Below are positions 17,840 to 27,356 of a stretch of 64,000 nucleotides of DNA, piece by piece. Below the pieces are notes generated by a model, which was not told the origin of the DNA, ran no database searches, and worked only from the letters and a program-made list of their open reading frames with translations. Position 1 is the stretch's first letter. Each line of letters begins with the position of its first letter. The stretch spans positions 558,001 through 622,000 of the forward strand of contig NZ_JAAVKI010000003.1 in NCBI RefSeq assembly GCF_011806525.1. The letters run 5' to 3'. Origin of the DNA: Thalassospira sp. HF15 (lineage in GTDB: Bacteria; Pseudomonadota; Alphaproteobacteria; Rhodospirillales; Thalassospiraceae). The position numbers and the translations under genes are program-made.

Positions 17840-18700
17840 CTATTCCGCCGGGGGATGGTTTTCCTTACGGAAGGGATGCGCCGGATAGACGCCCAGGATA
17901 CGCACTTCGTGCGAGAAGAACTGCAGTTCTTCAAGGGCGTGGCGCAGGCCGAGCTGTTCGGGGTGGGCTTCGACCTCGGCGAAGAATTGGGTCGCGGTGA
18001 ATTGGCCTTCGACCATGTAGCTTTCAAGCTTGGTCATGTTGATGCCGTTGGTGGCAAAGCCGCCAAGCGCCTTATAAAGGGCGGCCGCGACGTTGCGTAC
18101 ACGGAAGACAAAGCTGGTTACGACCGGGGTGCCGTCATTGGCGATATCAAGCGGTTCACGCGCCAGAATGATAAAGCGCGTGGTGTTGTGTTCGGCGTCT
18201 TCGACCTCGGTCCGCAGGACATCAAGACCATAAATCTCGGCGGCCAGAACCGGGGCAATGGCGGCAATGGATTTATCACCGCGATCGGCGACTTCCTTGG
18301 CACAACCCGCCGTATCAGGACCGACCACGGCATTCACACCGAGTTCCTTGCGCAGCTTGCGGCATTGGCCGAGCGCATGGACGTGGCTGTGGATTTCCTT
18401 GATCTCTTCGATCTTTGTGCCGGGGACCGCGACCAGCGCATGGTTAATGCGCAGGAAGGTCTCACCGATAATATGGACACCGGATTCTGGCAAGATGTGG
18501 TGGACGTCGGCGACACGCCCGGCAAGGGTGTTATCAATCGGTATCACCGCCAGATCCACGTCGCCTTCTTCGAGCGCCCCAAATGCGCCTTCAAAGGTCC
18601 TGTACGGTACTGTCGTTGCACCCGGAAAGGCGCGTCGCGCAGCCTGATCCGAATAGGCACCGTGCATTCCCTGAAAAGCGATCTTTTGTTGCGCAGTCAT
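17840..18700 (-). CDS. pheA: Prephenate dehydratase
   Basis: A 286-residue monofunctional prephenate dehydratase converting prephenate to phenylpyruvate in phenylalanine synthesis. The catalytic-domain signature HNTTRFIILAR (conserved TRF) and N-terminal FQGMHGAYSDQAA are clear; a C-terminal ACT domain (about residues 195-275, KLESYMVEGQFTATQFF) provides phenylalanine feedback control. No chorismate mutase domain is fused. The ATG at 18700 has AGGA upstream. It lies 68 bases after kdsB on the same strand. Confidence 0.96.
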   Translation of the reverse strand: MTAQQKIAFQGMHGAYSDQAARRAFPGATTVPYRTFEGAFGALEEGDVDLAVIPIDNTLAGRVADVHHILPESGVHIIGETFLRINHALVAVPGTKIEEIKEIHSHVHALGQCRKLRKELGVNAVVGPDTAGCAKEVADRGDKSIAAIAPVLAAEIYGLDVLRTEVEDAEHNTTRFIILAREPLDIANDGTPVVTSFVFRVRNVAAALYKALGGFATNGINMTKLESYMVEGQFTATQFFAEVEAHPEQLGLRHALEELQFFSHEVRILGVYPAHPFRKENHPPAE

Positions 18701-18768
18701 CTGGCTGTTTCCTGAATGGTCATGTATTTTGGTTATCACCTTAAAGCACTTGAGGCGGGCTTGCGCAA

Positions 18769-19509
18769 CTACGCGCCCAGCACCTTTCGTGCGCGTTCAA
18801 GGTCTTCCTGGGTGTCGACGCCGAGCGGCACACCATCGACCAAAGCGACCGCGATCACCATGCCGTTTTCAAGCGCGCGCAGCTGTTCGAGCTTTTCGCG
18901 TTGTTCCAGTTCGGCCGGGGGCAGGGCGACAAAACGATCAAGGGCGGCACGGCGGTAGGTATAAAGACCAATGTGATGATAAAGCGGTCCGTCACCATAG
19001 GGCGCGGTTGCGCGGGTGAAATAAAGCGCGCGCGCCACCCGGCCAGCACCAAACGCCGCGACCGCCTTAACCACGTTGGGGTTGGTGCGTTCCTCGTCAC
19101 GTTTGATTTCAGCCGCCAGCGTCGCGATATCGACATCCGGATCATTCAGCGGTTCAAACACGGCGCGGATATCGGCAGCATCAATGGTGGGCAAATCGCC
19201 CTGCACATTGACTACGGCATCAAACTTGCCATCGGGATCGAAAGTCTGAAGTGCCTGATGCACGCGGTCCGACCCGCTGGGCAAATCGGGATCGGTCAGA
19301 ACAGCGATGCCACCGGCAGCGGTGATCGCGTCGGCAATTTCCTGTTCCGCACAGGCGACCAGAACCGGGCCGATTCCGGCCTCGGATGCGCGACGCCAAA
19401 CCTGAACTATCATGGGTTCGCCACAGATATCGGCCAACGGTTTGTTGGGCAAACGCGTGGACGCCATGCGGGCGGGAATTACAACAACAGGATTGCGCGG
19501 GGTCGACAT
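18769..19509 (-). CDS. kdsB: 3-deoxy-manno-octulosonate cytidylyltransferase
   Basis: A 246-residue CMP-KDO synthetase with the N-terminal nucleotide-binding motif [15 protein letters not shown] and [10 protein letters not shown]. It activates KDO with CTP for lipopolysaccharide inner-core assembly in the cytoplasm. The ATG at 19509 has GGAGCGAAGAA directly upstream and gives the usual length. It is upstream of pheA, and the cytochrome c gene is divergent; this arrangement is common in alphaproteobacteria. Confidence 0.96.
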   Translation of the reverse strand: MSTPRNPVVVIPARMASTRLPNKPLADICGEPMIVQVWRRASEAGIGPVLVACAEQEIADAITAAGGIAVLTDPDLPSGSDRVHQALQTFDPDGKFDAVVNVQGDLPTIDAADIRAVFEPLNDPDVDIATLAAEIKRDEERTNPNVVKAVAAFGAGRVARALYFTRATAPYGDGPLYHHIGLYTYRRAALDRFVALPPAELEQREKLEQLRALENGMVIAVALVDGVPLGVDTQEDLERARKVLGA

Positions 19510-19863
19510 TTCTTCGCTCCAGTAAGGCACAAATCACCTGTTCTTTGATCTTGCGCAAAGCATGATGTGAACCAGCGATGGCAGAAACAGGTATGAATCG
19601 GCGCGACATTAGCCGGTTTTGGTGGGGAGACGAAAGGTGGAATCGCTTTCTGAATAACACTAGACGAAAGTTCTAAAGCATCCATATTCGCCTTGGTGTT
19701 TAAGAAAGGTTGATGCAAATCGCTGAAACGTATAGTTTCCCACCGACCAGTTTTGCCAGCGGTTACGCGTGTGTTTCTCTTCAACGAGGATTGCCGGGGA
19801 CGCATGGGTAAACTGACGAACAAATAAAACCTGAGAGTGATTAGGCTGTAACGGGGTCCCGTC
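19510..19863. other. Intergenic region between kdsB and the cytochrome c gene
   Basis: About 350 bases holding the two divergent promoters. I see no gene, strong palindrome or terminator that I can support here. Confidence 0.35.
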
Positions 19864-20538
19864 ATGAACACGATGGAAATCAATAAGATCGTAGCCGGCG
19901 TTATCTGTGCTGTGCTTCTGGTAGTGGTTGTCGGCAAGGTCGGCGGCGCGCTGGTCCATCCCGAGGAATTGGAAGCACCGGTTTATCCGTTCTCCGAAGA
20001 TGTAATGGCAGGCGCAAGTGCCCCTGCTGCTGCACCTGCGGCACCGGCCGGACCTGAACCAATTCTTGCCATGTTGGCTTCTGCCGACCTTGGTCAGGGT
20101 GAAAAAGTCTTCAAGAAATGCGCATCCTGCCATGACGTCGAAAAAGGTGGTCCGAACAAAACCGGCCCGAACCTTTATGGCATCGTTGGTGCGGCCTTTG
20201 CGCACAAGGATGACTTCTCCTACTCTGACGGTATGGCAAACCACGGTGGGAACTGGGGCTTTGAAGAGCTGAACGAGTTCCTTTACAAGCCGCGTGACTA
20301 TATCGATGGCACCAAAATGAGCTTTGGCGGCCTGAAAAAGGCATCTGATCGTGCAGCGGTTATTGCCTGGCTGAATACCCTGTCTGACAACCCGGTTGAG
20401 CTGCCTGATCCGGCTGCAGTCGAAGCCGCAAATGCGGTCGAAGATGCGGTTGAAGAAGCCGTAGACGAAGCGGCAGCAGCCGTTGAAGATGCCGCAGAAG
20501 GCGCTGCTGATGCGGTTGAGGAAACCGTCGCGCAGTAA
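19864..20538 (+). CDS. Membrane-anchored class I cytochrome c (CycM/c552 type)
   Basis: A 224-residue cytochrome: an N-terminal uncleaved membrane anchor (about residues 8-30), an Ala/Pro linker, one haem c domain (about 70-175) with CASCH and the distal methionine in TKMSFGG, then a 50-residue alanine/glutamate/valine-rich tail (about 180-224) of unknown role. This fits membrane-tethered cytochromes that carry electrons from the bc1 complex to oxidase. The start could also be the second ATG at 19873. It is followed by a terminator. Confidence 0.92.
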   Translation: MNTMEINKIVAGVICAVLLVVVVGKVGGALVHPEELEAPVYPFSEDVMAGASAPAAAPAAPAGPEPILAMLASADLGQGEKVFKKCASCHDVEKGGPNKTGPNLYGIVGAAFAHKDDFSYSDGMANHGGNWGFEELNEFLYKPRDYIDGTKMSFGGLKKASDRAAVIAWLNTLSDNPVELPDPAAVEAANAVEDAVEEAVDEAAAAVEDAAEGAADAVEETVAQ

Positions 20539-20577
20539 GCTGCCTGCTCAGACATTCTGATCAGCATTTGAATTTTC

Positions 20578-20613
20578 ACAGGGGACAGGAAACTGTCCCC
20601 TGTTTGCGTTTTG
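20578..20613 (+). terminator. Rho-independent terminator after the cytochrome c gene
   Basis: An 11-base stem ACAGGGGACAG / CTGTCCCCTGT closed by a GAAA tetraloop and followed by a T-rich run (TTTGCGTTTT). Confidence 0.85.
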
Positions 20614-20709
20614 GGGATTTATCGATGGCGTCCTTGCCTTCTGGGTCCAAAGCGGAAATATTACCCGCCAAGCCACCCTTTGACTCTTTGCCCGCAGGGA
20701 TATGCATTC

Positions 20710-21492
20710 ATGGAAGACCTCGACCAATTTCTGGAAATCGCCCACAAACTGGCAGATGCCGCGCGCCCGGTTGTGCGCAAATATTACCGCACCCCGGTGG
20801 CGGTTGACGTCAAGGCCGATGACAGCCCGGTGACGATTGCCGACCGCGAAGTCGAACGCACCATGCGCGATATCCTGAATGCCGAACTGCCCGATCACGG
20901 GATTCTGGGCGAGGAACACGGTCGGGAAAATGTCGATGCGGAATATGTCTGGGTGCTTGACCCGATTGACGGCACGAAATCGTTCATTTCCGGCAAGCCG
21001 AGCTTTGCGACCCTGATTGCGCTTTGCCATAACGGAACCCCGGTTCTGGGCATCATTGATCAGGCGATTACCGATGAACGCTGGGTCGGCGTGATGGGTC
21101 GGGCCAGCACGATGAATGACACCGAAATCAGTGCGCGCGAATGCGAAGACCTTAAAAGTGCGACCTTCTTTACCACCGCGCCGGAGCTGTTTACCGGCGA
21201 TGCCGCCAAGGCCTATCAGGCGGTATCGAAAGGCTGCCGGGTGCCGATGTACGGGGTGGATGCCTATGCCTATGGCCTGACAGCACTCGGTCTGGCCGAT
21301 ACGGTGGTTGAGATCGGGCTTCAGGCCTATGATTTCTGTGCGCTGGTGCCCGTTGTTGAGGGTGCTGGTGGTGTTATGACGGACTGGGCAGGCAAGCCCC
21401 TTCATATGGACAGTGCTGGCGATGTTGTCGCCAGTGGTGATGCACGCTGCCATCAGGATGTTCTGGCCACGATCAAGACGGCGATGGCCTGA
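20710..21492 (+). CDS. Inositol-monophosphatase-family phosphatase (HisN-like), copy 1
   Basis: A 260-residue magnesium-dependent phosphatase with the metal-binding motifs GEEHG and WVLDPIDGTKSF and the C-terminal GAGGVMTDWAGKPL. This subfamily includes HisN histidinol-phosphatases, so the substrate may be histidinol phosphate or another phosphomonoester. The ATG at 20710 has AGGGA upstream. It is followed, 60 bases on, by a close paralogue in the same direction, a tandem duplication. Confidence 0.9.
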   Translation: MEDLDQFLEIAHKLADAARPVVRKYYRTPVAVDVKADDSPVTIADREVERTMRDILNAELPDHGILGEEHGRENVDAEYVWVLDPIDGTKSFISGKPSFATLIALCHNGTPVLGIIDQAITDERWVGVMGRASTMNDTEISARECEDLKSATFFTTAPELFTGDAAKAYQAVSKGCRVPMYGVDAYAYGLTALGLADTVVEIGLQAYDFCALVPVVEGAGGVMTDWAGKPLHMDSAGDVVASGDARCHQDVLATIKTAMA

Positions 21493-21552
21493 TCACCCCG
21501 ACCTTCTGACCGCGCTGCCCCGGCCCCACATATGCCCGACACAGGAAATCCG

Positions 21553-22347
21553 ATGACCAACACTGCCCCGTTCCTTGCCATGGCCCACAAGCTTGCCGAT
21601 GCGGCGCGCCCTGTGCTGCAAAGCTATTATCGCAAGCCGCTTGCGATTGACGAAAAGGGTGATGCCAGCCTTGTGACCGATGCCGACCGGGCGATTGAGC
21701 GCACCATGCGCGATCTGATCAATTCGGAACTGCCCGACCATGGCATTCTGGGCGAGGAATACGGGCCGGAAAACCTTGATGCCGAATATGTCTGGATCCT
21801 TGATCCGATTGACGGCACCAAGTCGTTTATTACCGGCAAGCCCAGCTTCAACACCCTGATTGCACTGTGCCGCAATGGCAAACCAGTGCTGGGTGTGATT
21901 GATCAGGCGATCCTTGATGAACGCTGGATCGGGGTTGAAGGGCAACCGACCACGCTAAATGGCGACGTCGTCACAGCGCGTGAATGCGAACACCTGAAAG
22001 ATGCCATCATTTTCACCACCGGGCCGGATCTTTTCGTCGAAAACAAGGCGATTGCCGGATATGAGGCGATTTTTGGTGCCGCCAAGCAGCCGATTTATGG
22101 CATCGATTCATATGGCTATGGCCTGATTGCGATGGGGTTTGGCGATGTGTTGGTGGAATCGAACCTGCAGCCCTATGATTTCTGTGCGGCAGTGCCGGTG
22201 ATCGAAGGTGCTGGCGGCGTGGTTACCGATTGGGCGGGCAAAAGCCTGACAATGCATAGTGGCGATCTGGTGATTGCCAGCGGGGATGCACGTGCCCATG
22301 CCGAGGGATTGGCCGTCTTGCAGAAGGCTGCTTCCCTGGCGGGTTAG
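21553..22347 (+). CDS. Inositol-monophosphatase-family phosphatase (HisN-like), copy 2
   Basis: A 264-residue paralogue of the preceding gene with the same motifs (GEEYG, WILDPIDGTKSF, GAGGVVTDWAGKSL) and near-identical order of conserved blocks throughout. The ATG at 21553 has AGGA six bases before it. The two copies differ at many positions, so the duplication is not recent; they may have different substrates. Confidence 0.9.
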   Translation: MTNTAPFLAMAHKLADAARPVLQSYYRKPLAIDEKGDASLVTDADRAIERTMRDLINSELPDHGILGEEYGPENLDAEYVWILDPIDGTKSFITGKPSFNTLIALCRNGKPVLGVIDQAILDERWIGVEGQPTTLNGDVVTARECEHLKDAIIFTTGPDLFVENKAIAGYEAIFGAAKQPIYGIDSYGYGLIAMGFGDVLVESNLQPYDFCAAVPVIEGAGGVVTDWAGKSLTMHSGDLVIASGDARAHAEGLAVLQKAASLAG

Positions 22348-22384
22348 CAGCAGACCAATCCTGCGGCTGGGCGCAGCCAACTGC

Positions 22385-23044
22385 CTATTGCTGTGAGATG
22401 GCAAGGCGGACGCCAAGGGCAATAAACATGGTACCCAATGCACGATGAAGCCAGGCACCAAGCCTGCGGCTACCCTTGATCCGGTTAGCTGCCGAGGCCA
22501 CCGCCATCACCAGCATCCCTTCGACGAAAAAGGCGATCAACAGCACCATCAGGCCGAGCAGAAGGAACTGCACCGCGCCATTGCCCATGGCCGGGTCAAC
22601 AAATTGCGGCAAAAAGGCCATGAAGAAGATCGCCACCTTGGGATTGAGCACATCAATCATCACCCCCTGCCGCCAGGCGCCAAAGGCGGTCATCGGTTTG
22701 GTGGAAATCGGTGTCGAGGGTTCTTCAGAACAAGGTTCTGTTTCGGATTTGGCGAAGCTGCTGCGAAGCGCCCCGATACCAAGCCACACCAGATAAGCCA
22801 CCCCGATCCATTTGACAATGGCAAAGGCCAGCGCCGAGGTGGCAAGGATGGCCGACAGACCAAAGGTTGCCGCCAAAACATGGACAAAGGCGCCGGAAAT
22901 CACGCCAAGCGATGAAAACAGGCCGATCTTGCGGCCATGCACGGCGGTTTGCCCGACGATATAGGCCATGTCCGGCCCCGGCGAGATATTGAGCAGAAGT
23001 GCTGCGATCAGAAACGGCGTGTAGGCGACAACAAGATCGATCAT
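22385..23044 (-). CDS. LysE/RhtB-family amino acid exporter
   Basis: A 219-residue protein with six hydrophobic segments and the family N-terminal motif NISPGPDMAYIVGQ. It likely exports an amino acid or related metabolite. Its ATG at 23044 overlaps the stop of the DinB gene by four bases, indicating co-translation. The loop around residues 110-130 (Glu/Ser/Pro-rich) is the usual cytoplasmic loop. Confidence 0.92.
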   Translation of the reverse strand: MIDLVVAYTPFLIAALLLNISPGPDMAYIVGQTAVHGRKIGLFSSLGVISGAFVHVLAATFGLSAILATSALAFAIVKWIGVAYLVWLGIGALRSSFAKSETEPCSEEPSTPISTKPMTAFGAWRQGVMIDVLNPKVAIFFMAFLPQFVDPAMGNGAVQFLLLGLMVLLIAFFVEGMLVMAVASAANRIKGSRRLGAWLHRALGTMFIALGVRLAISQQ

Positions 23045-23541
23045 GCCAACTGTTCCCGGGCGAAATAGATCAGATCGATTTCAAGCGGGTCAGCGCCCGC
23101 TTCGATCAGCATGTTCGAGAGCTGGCCGCGATGATGGGTCTGGTGGTTGAACATGTGCCCCAGAACAAGATCGCGCGGCATGGTATAGGCATCACCGGCG
23201 ACCGAGTGATAGGTCAGATCCGCGGTGACTTCGGCATCGGTCAGGTTGCCCGTGAATTCAATGATCGCCTGATCTTCGGCCATCCGCGCTGTGCGCAATT
23301 CATCGAACTTTTCATACAGCACGGTATTGAGCGGCATGGAGATCGAAGAGCCGAGCAGGCGACTCATCCAGATGCGATCGGCCACAAGGATATGATTAAG
23401 CGTGCGCATGATCGACGGGAAGAAGGCGGCACGCGGGGCATCCAGTTCGGCCACTGGCAATTTCGCGCACATCTCATAGGCCTTTGCATTGGCCCAGAGA
23501 TTATATTGCGCCATGCGTTCGAAATAGGCCGTACCGTTCAT
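23041..23541 (-). CDS. DinB-family putative metal-dependent protein
   Basis: A 166-residue four-helix-bundle protein of the DinB/YfiT type. The three metal-ligand histidines are visible in LNHILVADRIW and FNHQTHHRGQL. Members are thiol transferases or unknown metal-dependent hydrolases; the function here is not known. It is coupled to the following LysE gene by an ATGA overlap. Confidence 0.9.
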   Translation of the reverse strand: MNGTAYFERMAQYNLWANAKAYEMCAKLPVAELDAPRAAFFPSIMRTLNHILVADRIWMSRLLGSSISMPLNTVLYEKFDELRTARMAEDQAIIEFTGNLTDAEVTADLTYHSVAGDAYTMPRDLVLGHMFNHQTHHRGQLSNMLIEAGADPLEIDLIYFAREQLA

Positions 23542-23569
23542 CTTCTTACTCCGTCTTCAGGCATCGCGA

Positions 23570-24511
23570 TCAGGGCTTCGCTGTCGGGGTTGTTGCGCAG
23601 GCAGGCTGTACCGGTGCGACCTGTTCGAGCACCTTGGTCGCCGGTTTGGGGACACGTTTGGTCAGAATAACCACGTTGCCCACCAATGTCAGCGCAACAC
23701 CGAAGACGATGTTACCGGTCCAATGGAAATCCTCAAACCAGGTCGACAGCAACAATGCGACAATCGGGAACATGACGGAACTATAAGCCGCCCGATCAGG
23801 CCCGATCTTGCCCAGAAGGGTCAGATAGAAACCAAACCCAAGCACCGATCCAAACAGCGCAAGATACACCCATGCAGCAATGAAGCTGGGGCTGGCGTCA
23901 AAGGAAAGTGGGATACCGGCAAGCGCGATATAGCCAAACAACAACAGCGTGCCATAAAGCATTCCAAAGGCATTGGCCTGCATGACCGGCACGCCGTGCG
24001 CATGGTTGCGTGCAGAGGCCATATTGCCAAGTGATGCGATGTAGCTGCCCGCGAGCGACACCAGAAGCCCGATGCTGCCGCCCGTGGTCAGATCAAAGGC
24101 GGCCAGATCATTGGCAAAAACCAGCGCGATCCCAGAAAGGCCGATCGAGGCGCCAATCACGGTGCGGGTTTCGGGGCGGCGGCGGAAAAAGATCGCGCCA
24201 TTAATCATATTCATGATGACGATGGTTGAAAACACCACCGCCAGAAGCCCCGATGTCAGATGCACACTAGCGACATAGATCAGCACATAATTGAGCGAAA
24301 ACAGGCAAACGCCCAAAACAGCCATGAAGAAATGATCACGCAAGCCAAAGCGCATCGGCAGACGACGAACAGCACACCAGGCCATCAAGATCAGCGTTGC
24401 CAAGGCAAAGCGATAGGCCACGGCAACTTCGGGGGCGACGGAAAGCTGATACTGGATGGCGATCCAGGTTGATCCCCAGATCAAGACAACTGCTGCATAA
24501 AGACCGAACAT
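23570..24511 (-). CDS. EamA/DMT-family transporter
   Basis: A 313-residue protein with ten hydrophobic segments in two EamA repeats (VLIWGSTWIAIQY at the N-terminus; LFGSVLGFGFYLTLLGKIGP in repeat two). It is a drug/metabolite exporter of unknown substrate. The ATG at 24511 is chosen because the residues before it are soluble and low-complexity. A palindrome and direct repeats lie upstream at 24594-24633. Confidence 0.9.
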   Translation of the reverse strand: MFGLYAAVVLIWGSTWIAIQYQLSVAPEVAVAYRFALATLILMAWCAVRRLPMRFGLRDHFFMAVLGVCLFSLNYVLIYVASVHLTSGLLAVVFSTIVIMNMINGAIFFRRRPETRTVIGASIGLSGIALVFANDLAAFDLTTGGSIGLLVSLAGSYIASLGNMASARNHAHGVPVMQANAFGMLYGTLLLFGYIALAGIPLSFDASPSFIAAWVYLALFGSVLGFGFYLTLLGKIGPDRAAYSSVMFPIVALLLSTWFEDFHWTGNIVFGVALTLVGNVVILTKRVPKPATKVLEQVAPVQPACATTPTAKP

Positions 24512-24593
24512 GGCCCAAGGACTCCAACAAGAATTGAAGTCGCAATTTAGGCCAGCTTGGCGCGGCCACCAAGCCAGCATTTTTGATCATGGC

Positions 24594-24633
24594 ATTAGTT
24601 GAACTAATCCATTTTGCAGCAATCTAATCCATT
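24594..24633. promoter_or_regulatory. Candidate operator of the EamA transporter gene
   Basis: A 15-base palindrome ATTAGTTGAACTAAT (24594-24608) overlaps a direct repeat CTAATCCATT (24604-24613 and 24624-24633, 20 bases apart). It lies 80-120 bases upstream of the transporter start. The regulator is unknown. Confidence 0.45.
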
Positions 24634-24638
24634 GCTAA

Positions 24639-26582
24639 TCAGGTCTTTGTAACCGGATCAGGCTGACTGGATTCGGCTGTGCTGTCTTTTGGCTCAGCAT
24701 CCGCCGGATCAGATGTTTCAGACCCGTCTTCGATCTGCTTGTCGTCAGACGCATCCTGACCACGCAGGGCAGCGTTCTTTTCCGCCCGTTTGCGTTTCTG
24801 CCAGTCCTTCCAGATTTCAAGCAATTCACTGCGTGACTGGAAGATCGGGATGCGGCGTTTGGGTTTGGCCTTTTGCTGTTCGACCGCAAGCCCGGCCTCG
24901 ATCAGGTTATGTTCGTCATCGGTGCGGCGCACGATCAGTTCGACGGTGCCATAGGACACGCGATCACCCAGTTCGAGGTCGCCTGGAAGATACCGGCTTA
25001 GAATTTGCGCCACCGTCAGATCGATATCGGCTTCATCAACGGCAAAACCGTACAAACGGCCAATATCGGCAATTTTGGTGTCATGCGGGAAGCTGAAATC
25101 ACCGAACAATTCGACATCATTGGCCCCCTCGGCCGGACCGGCAAACAGCTGATCGAGCAGTTCGACATGACGCGGCGGGGTGATGATATAGACCTGATCA
25201 CCGCCCTGAATGTGACCGGCAGAATGCGGACGCAATGATGCGCCATCCCGCAGGATCAAGCTGGGTCGTGCCCACCGCGGAATACGCTGCCCGGTGGCAA
25301 CCGCACTGGCTTCGTGGACGCGATAGACAACGATTTCCTGATTGGCATTGCCGGGCAGTTCCAGATCAATACGATCCACCGGCCCATGGCGGGCCGGCAC
25401 AATAATACCCAACCAGTTGGCCATCCGACGAATCGTCCAGCCCTGCAAGAGAAGCGAGGTGATCACGACGATAAAGGCCGTGTTAAACAGCAATTGTCCT
25501 TCGGGCACGCCTTCGACCATCGGCACGATGGCAAGCAGGATCGATACAGCACCGCGCAAACCGACCCATGAAATAAAGGCGGTGTCATTGCGCGAGAAGT
25601 TAAAGAACATCAGGCACAACCAGACCGCCACCGGGCGGGCGACAAACACCAGCACCAGAGCCAGAATCACACCCGGGATGATCACATCGCCAAATTCCGA
25701 TGGTGTGGCCAGCAGGCCCAGGGTGACAAACATCGCAATCTGGGCAAGCCAGGTGGTGACATGCTGAAAACGCCGGACACCGACACTCATCTTCATGTTG
25801 CTGTTGCCAGCATAAAGACCCGCGACATAGACAGCCAAAAAACCACTACCACCAAGAATACTGGTCGCGCCAAACAGGCTGAGTGCGAGTGCCATGGTAA
25901 TGATCGGCACCAACCCCGGTTCAAGTTTGATCCGGTTGATCATCCAGACCAGCGCATAGCCACCGGCAAGGCCAAAGATGCCGCCAAGACCGATCTGCAG
26001 AATGAAGCGTTGCAGCAGTTCGAGCGCGATGTTTTCGCCGCCGCCCAGAATGATCAGTTCGACCAGCGAGATGGTCAGAAACACCGCCATCGGGTCGTTT
26101 GATCCGGATTCAACTTCGAGCGTGCTGCGCGTGCGATCACGCAGATTGATGCCGCCAACGCGCAAAAGGAAAAACACCGCCGCCGCATCGGTCGAACTGA
26201 CAATCGCCCCAAACAACAGGGCCACAAGCCACGGCACATCAAGCACCAGCCAAGTCACCCCGCCAATCACACCGGTGGTGATCAACACCCCGATGGTGGC
26301 CAGAACAAGTGATGGTCCGGCGGCAATTTTTAACGTTCTAAGCTGGGTTTCAAAGCCACTGTCAAACAGGATCAGGGCAAGCGCGATGGAGCCGATAAAA
26401 TAGGCCAGCGGCGCATTATCAAACATGATGCCGCCAATGCCGTCCTCGCCCGCACCAAGCCCGACAAACAGAAACACCAACAGCAAGGGCGCACCGACCC
26501 GGAAGCTGACCAGACTGGTAAAGACAGCCACCACCACCAGAATCGATGCAATCAGGATCACCAGATTCATCGATTCAATCAT
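24639..26582 (-). CDS. CPA-type potassium/proton antiporter with TrkA_C domain (CvrA/NhaP2-like)
   Basis: A 647-residue protein: an N-terminal membrane domain of about 12-13 segments (residues 5-390) with the DAAAVFFLL motif of cation/proton antiporters, then a TrkA_C domain (about 405-480), a C-terminal CorC/HlyC-like domain (about 490-570) and a charged Lys/Glu/Asp tail. This matches CvrA/NhaP2 antiporters that export potassium or sodium for protons and are gated by cytoplasmic nucleotides. ATG 26582 has GGAG eight bases upstream. Confidence 0.92.
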   Translation of the reverse strand: MIESMNLVILIASILVVVAVFTSLVSFRVGAPLLLVFLFVGLGAGEDGIGGIMFDNAPLAYFIGSIALALILFDSGFETQLRTLKIAAGPSLVLATIGVLITTGVIGGVTWLVLDVPWLVALLFGAIVSSTDAAAVFFLLRVGGINLRDRTRSTLEVESGSNDPMAVFLTISLVELIILGGGENIALELLQRFILQIGLGGIFGLAGGYALVWMINRIKLEPGLVPIITMALALSLFGATSILGGSGFLAVYVAGLYAGNSNMKMSVGVRRFQHVTTWLAQIAMFVTLGLLATPSEFGDVIIPGVILALVLVFVARPVAVWLCLMFFNFSRNDTAFISWVGLRGAVSILLAIVPMVEGVPEGQLLFNTAFIVVITSLLLQGWTIRRMANWLGIIVPARHGPVDRIDLELPGNANQEIVVYRVHEASAVATGQRIPRWARPSLILRDGASLRPHSAGHIQGGDQVYIITPPRHVELLDQLFAGPAEGANDVELFGDFSFPHDTKIADIGRLYGFAVDEADIDLTVAQILSRYLPGDLELGDRVSYGTVELIVRRTDDEHNLIEAGLAVEQQKAKPKRRIPIFQSRSELLEIWKDWQKRKRAEKNAALRGQDASDDKQIEDGSETSDPADAEPKDSTAESSQPDPVTKT

Positions 26583-26727
26583 TTCGGGGGCTCCTGTGTC
26601 GGGATATCAAAATGGGTTCGGTGGGCGGCTCGCGATTTACTATCACATCAGATACTTAGGAAATGATGACCGGCAATGCCATCATCCCCCGGTGATTGAT
26701 AAAAATTGTCCGAATTTCGTGAATTGG

Positions 26728-27189
26728 TCAGTCTGTCTCGGCCTGAGCCGGAACAAACAGGGTTTCCTTGGAGGTCGACAAGGCAATTTCCGGCAGAACT
26801 TCGACCACGCCGGGCATTTCCTTGATCGTATCAGAAATAAAGGATTCGAGATGGGCCGTATCGCGCAGGCGCAGTTTGACCAGAAAATCAAAGCGCCCGG
26901 TCATGTGATGACATTCAAGAACCTCGTCGGCCTTGATCAGGGATTTGACCAGTTTCTTATTGCCCTTGGCCGGATCGGTGCGCAGCCAGACCAGTGCGGT
27001 GAGCGCCCGGCCAATCGCCTGCGGGTCGACCGAAATGCGATAGGCCTGAATGATCCCCTGTTCGCGCAGCTTGCGCACCCGATCATTCACCGCAGAAACA
27101 GACAGCCCGACCTTCGTTCCCAGAACCGAATAGGACAGTGATGCGTCTTCCTGCAGGATGTCGATCAGTTTGCGATCAATTGCATCCAT
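26728..27189 (-). CDS. Lrp/AsnC-family transcriptional regulator
   Basis: A 153-residue regulator with an N-terminal winged helix-turn-helix (YSVLGTKVGLSVSAVNDRVRKLREQGI, split about residues 20-45) and a C-terminal RAM ligand-binding domain (about 65-150). Such proteins respond to amino acids. It is divergent from three tandem EamA transporters and may control them. Confidence 0.93.
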   Translation of the reverse strand: MDAIDRKLIDILQEDASLSYSVLGTKVGLSVSAVNDRVRKLREQGIIQAYRISVDPQAIGRALTALVWLRTDPAKGNKKLVKSLIKADEVLECHHMTGRFDFLVKLRLRDTAHLESFISDTIKEMPGVVEVLPEIALSTSKETLFVPAQAETD

Positions 27190-27356
27190 TTATCTTCCCC
27201 CTGAATGGATTTTGCTGATTGCCTTGATCTTACACGAAAAACGGGTGGGCGCGAACTGTTCGCCAAATTTGCCGGGTCTGCCATGCGCCGTCGCCATGCC
27301 ATATCCCTTTCGCGAGACTGGATTTTTTCCGGATAGCTGCGTAAACCTTAACTGTA

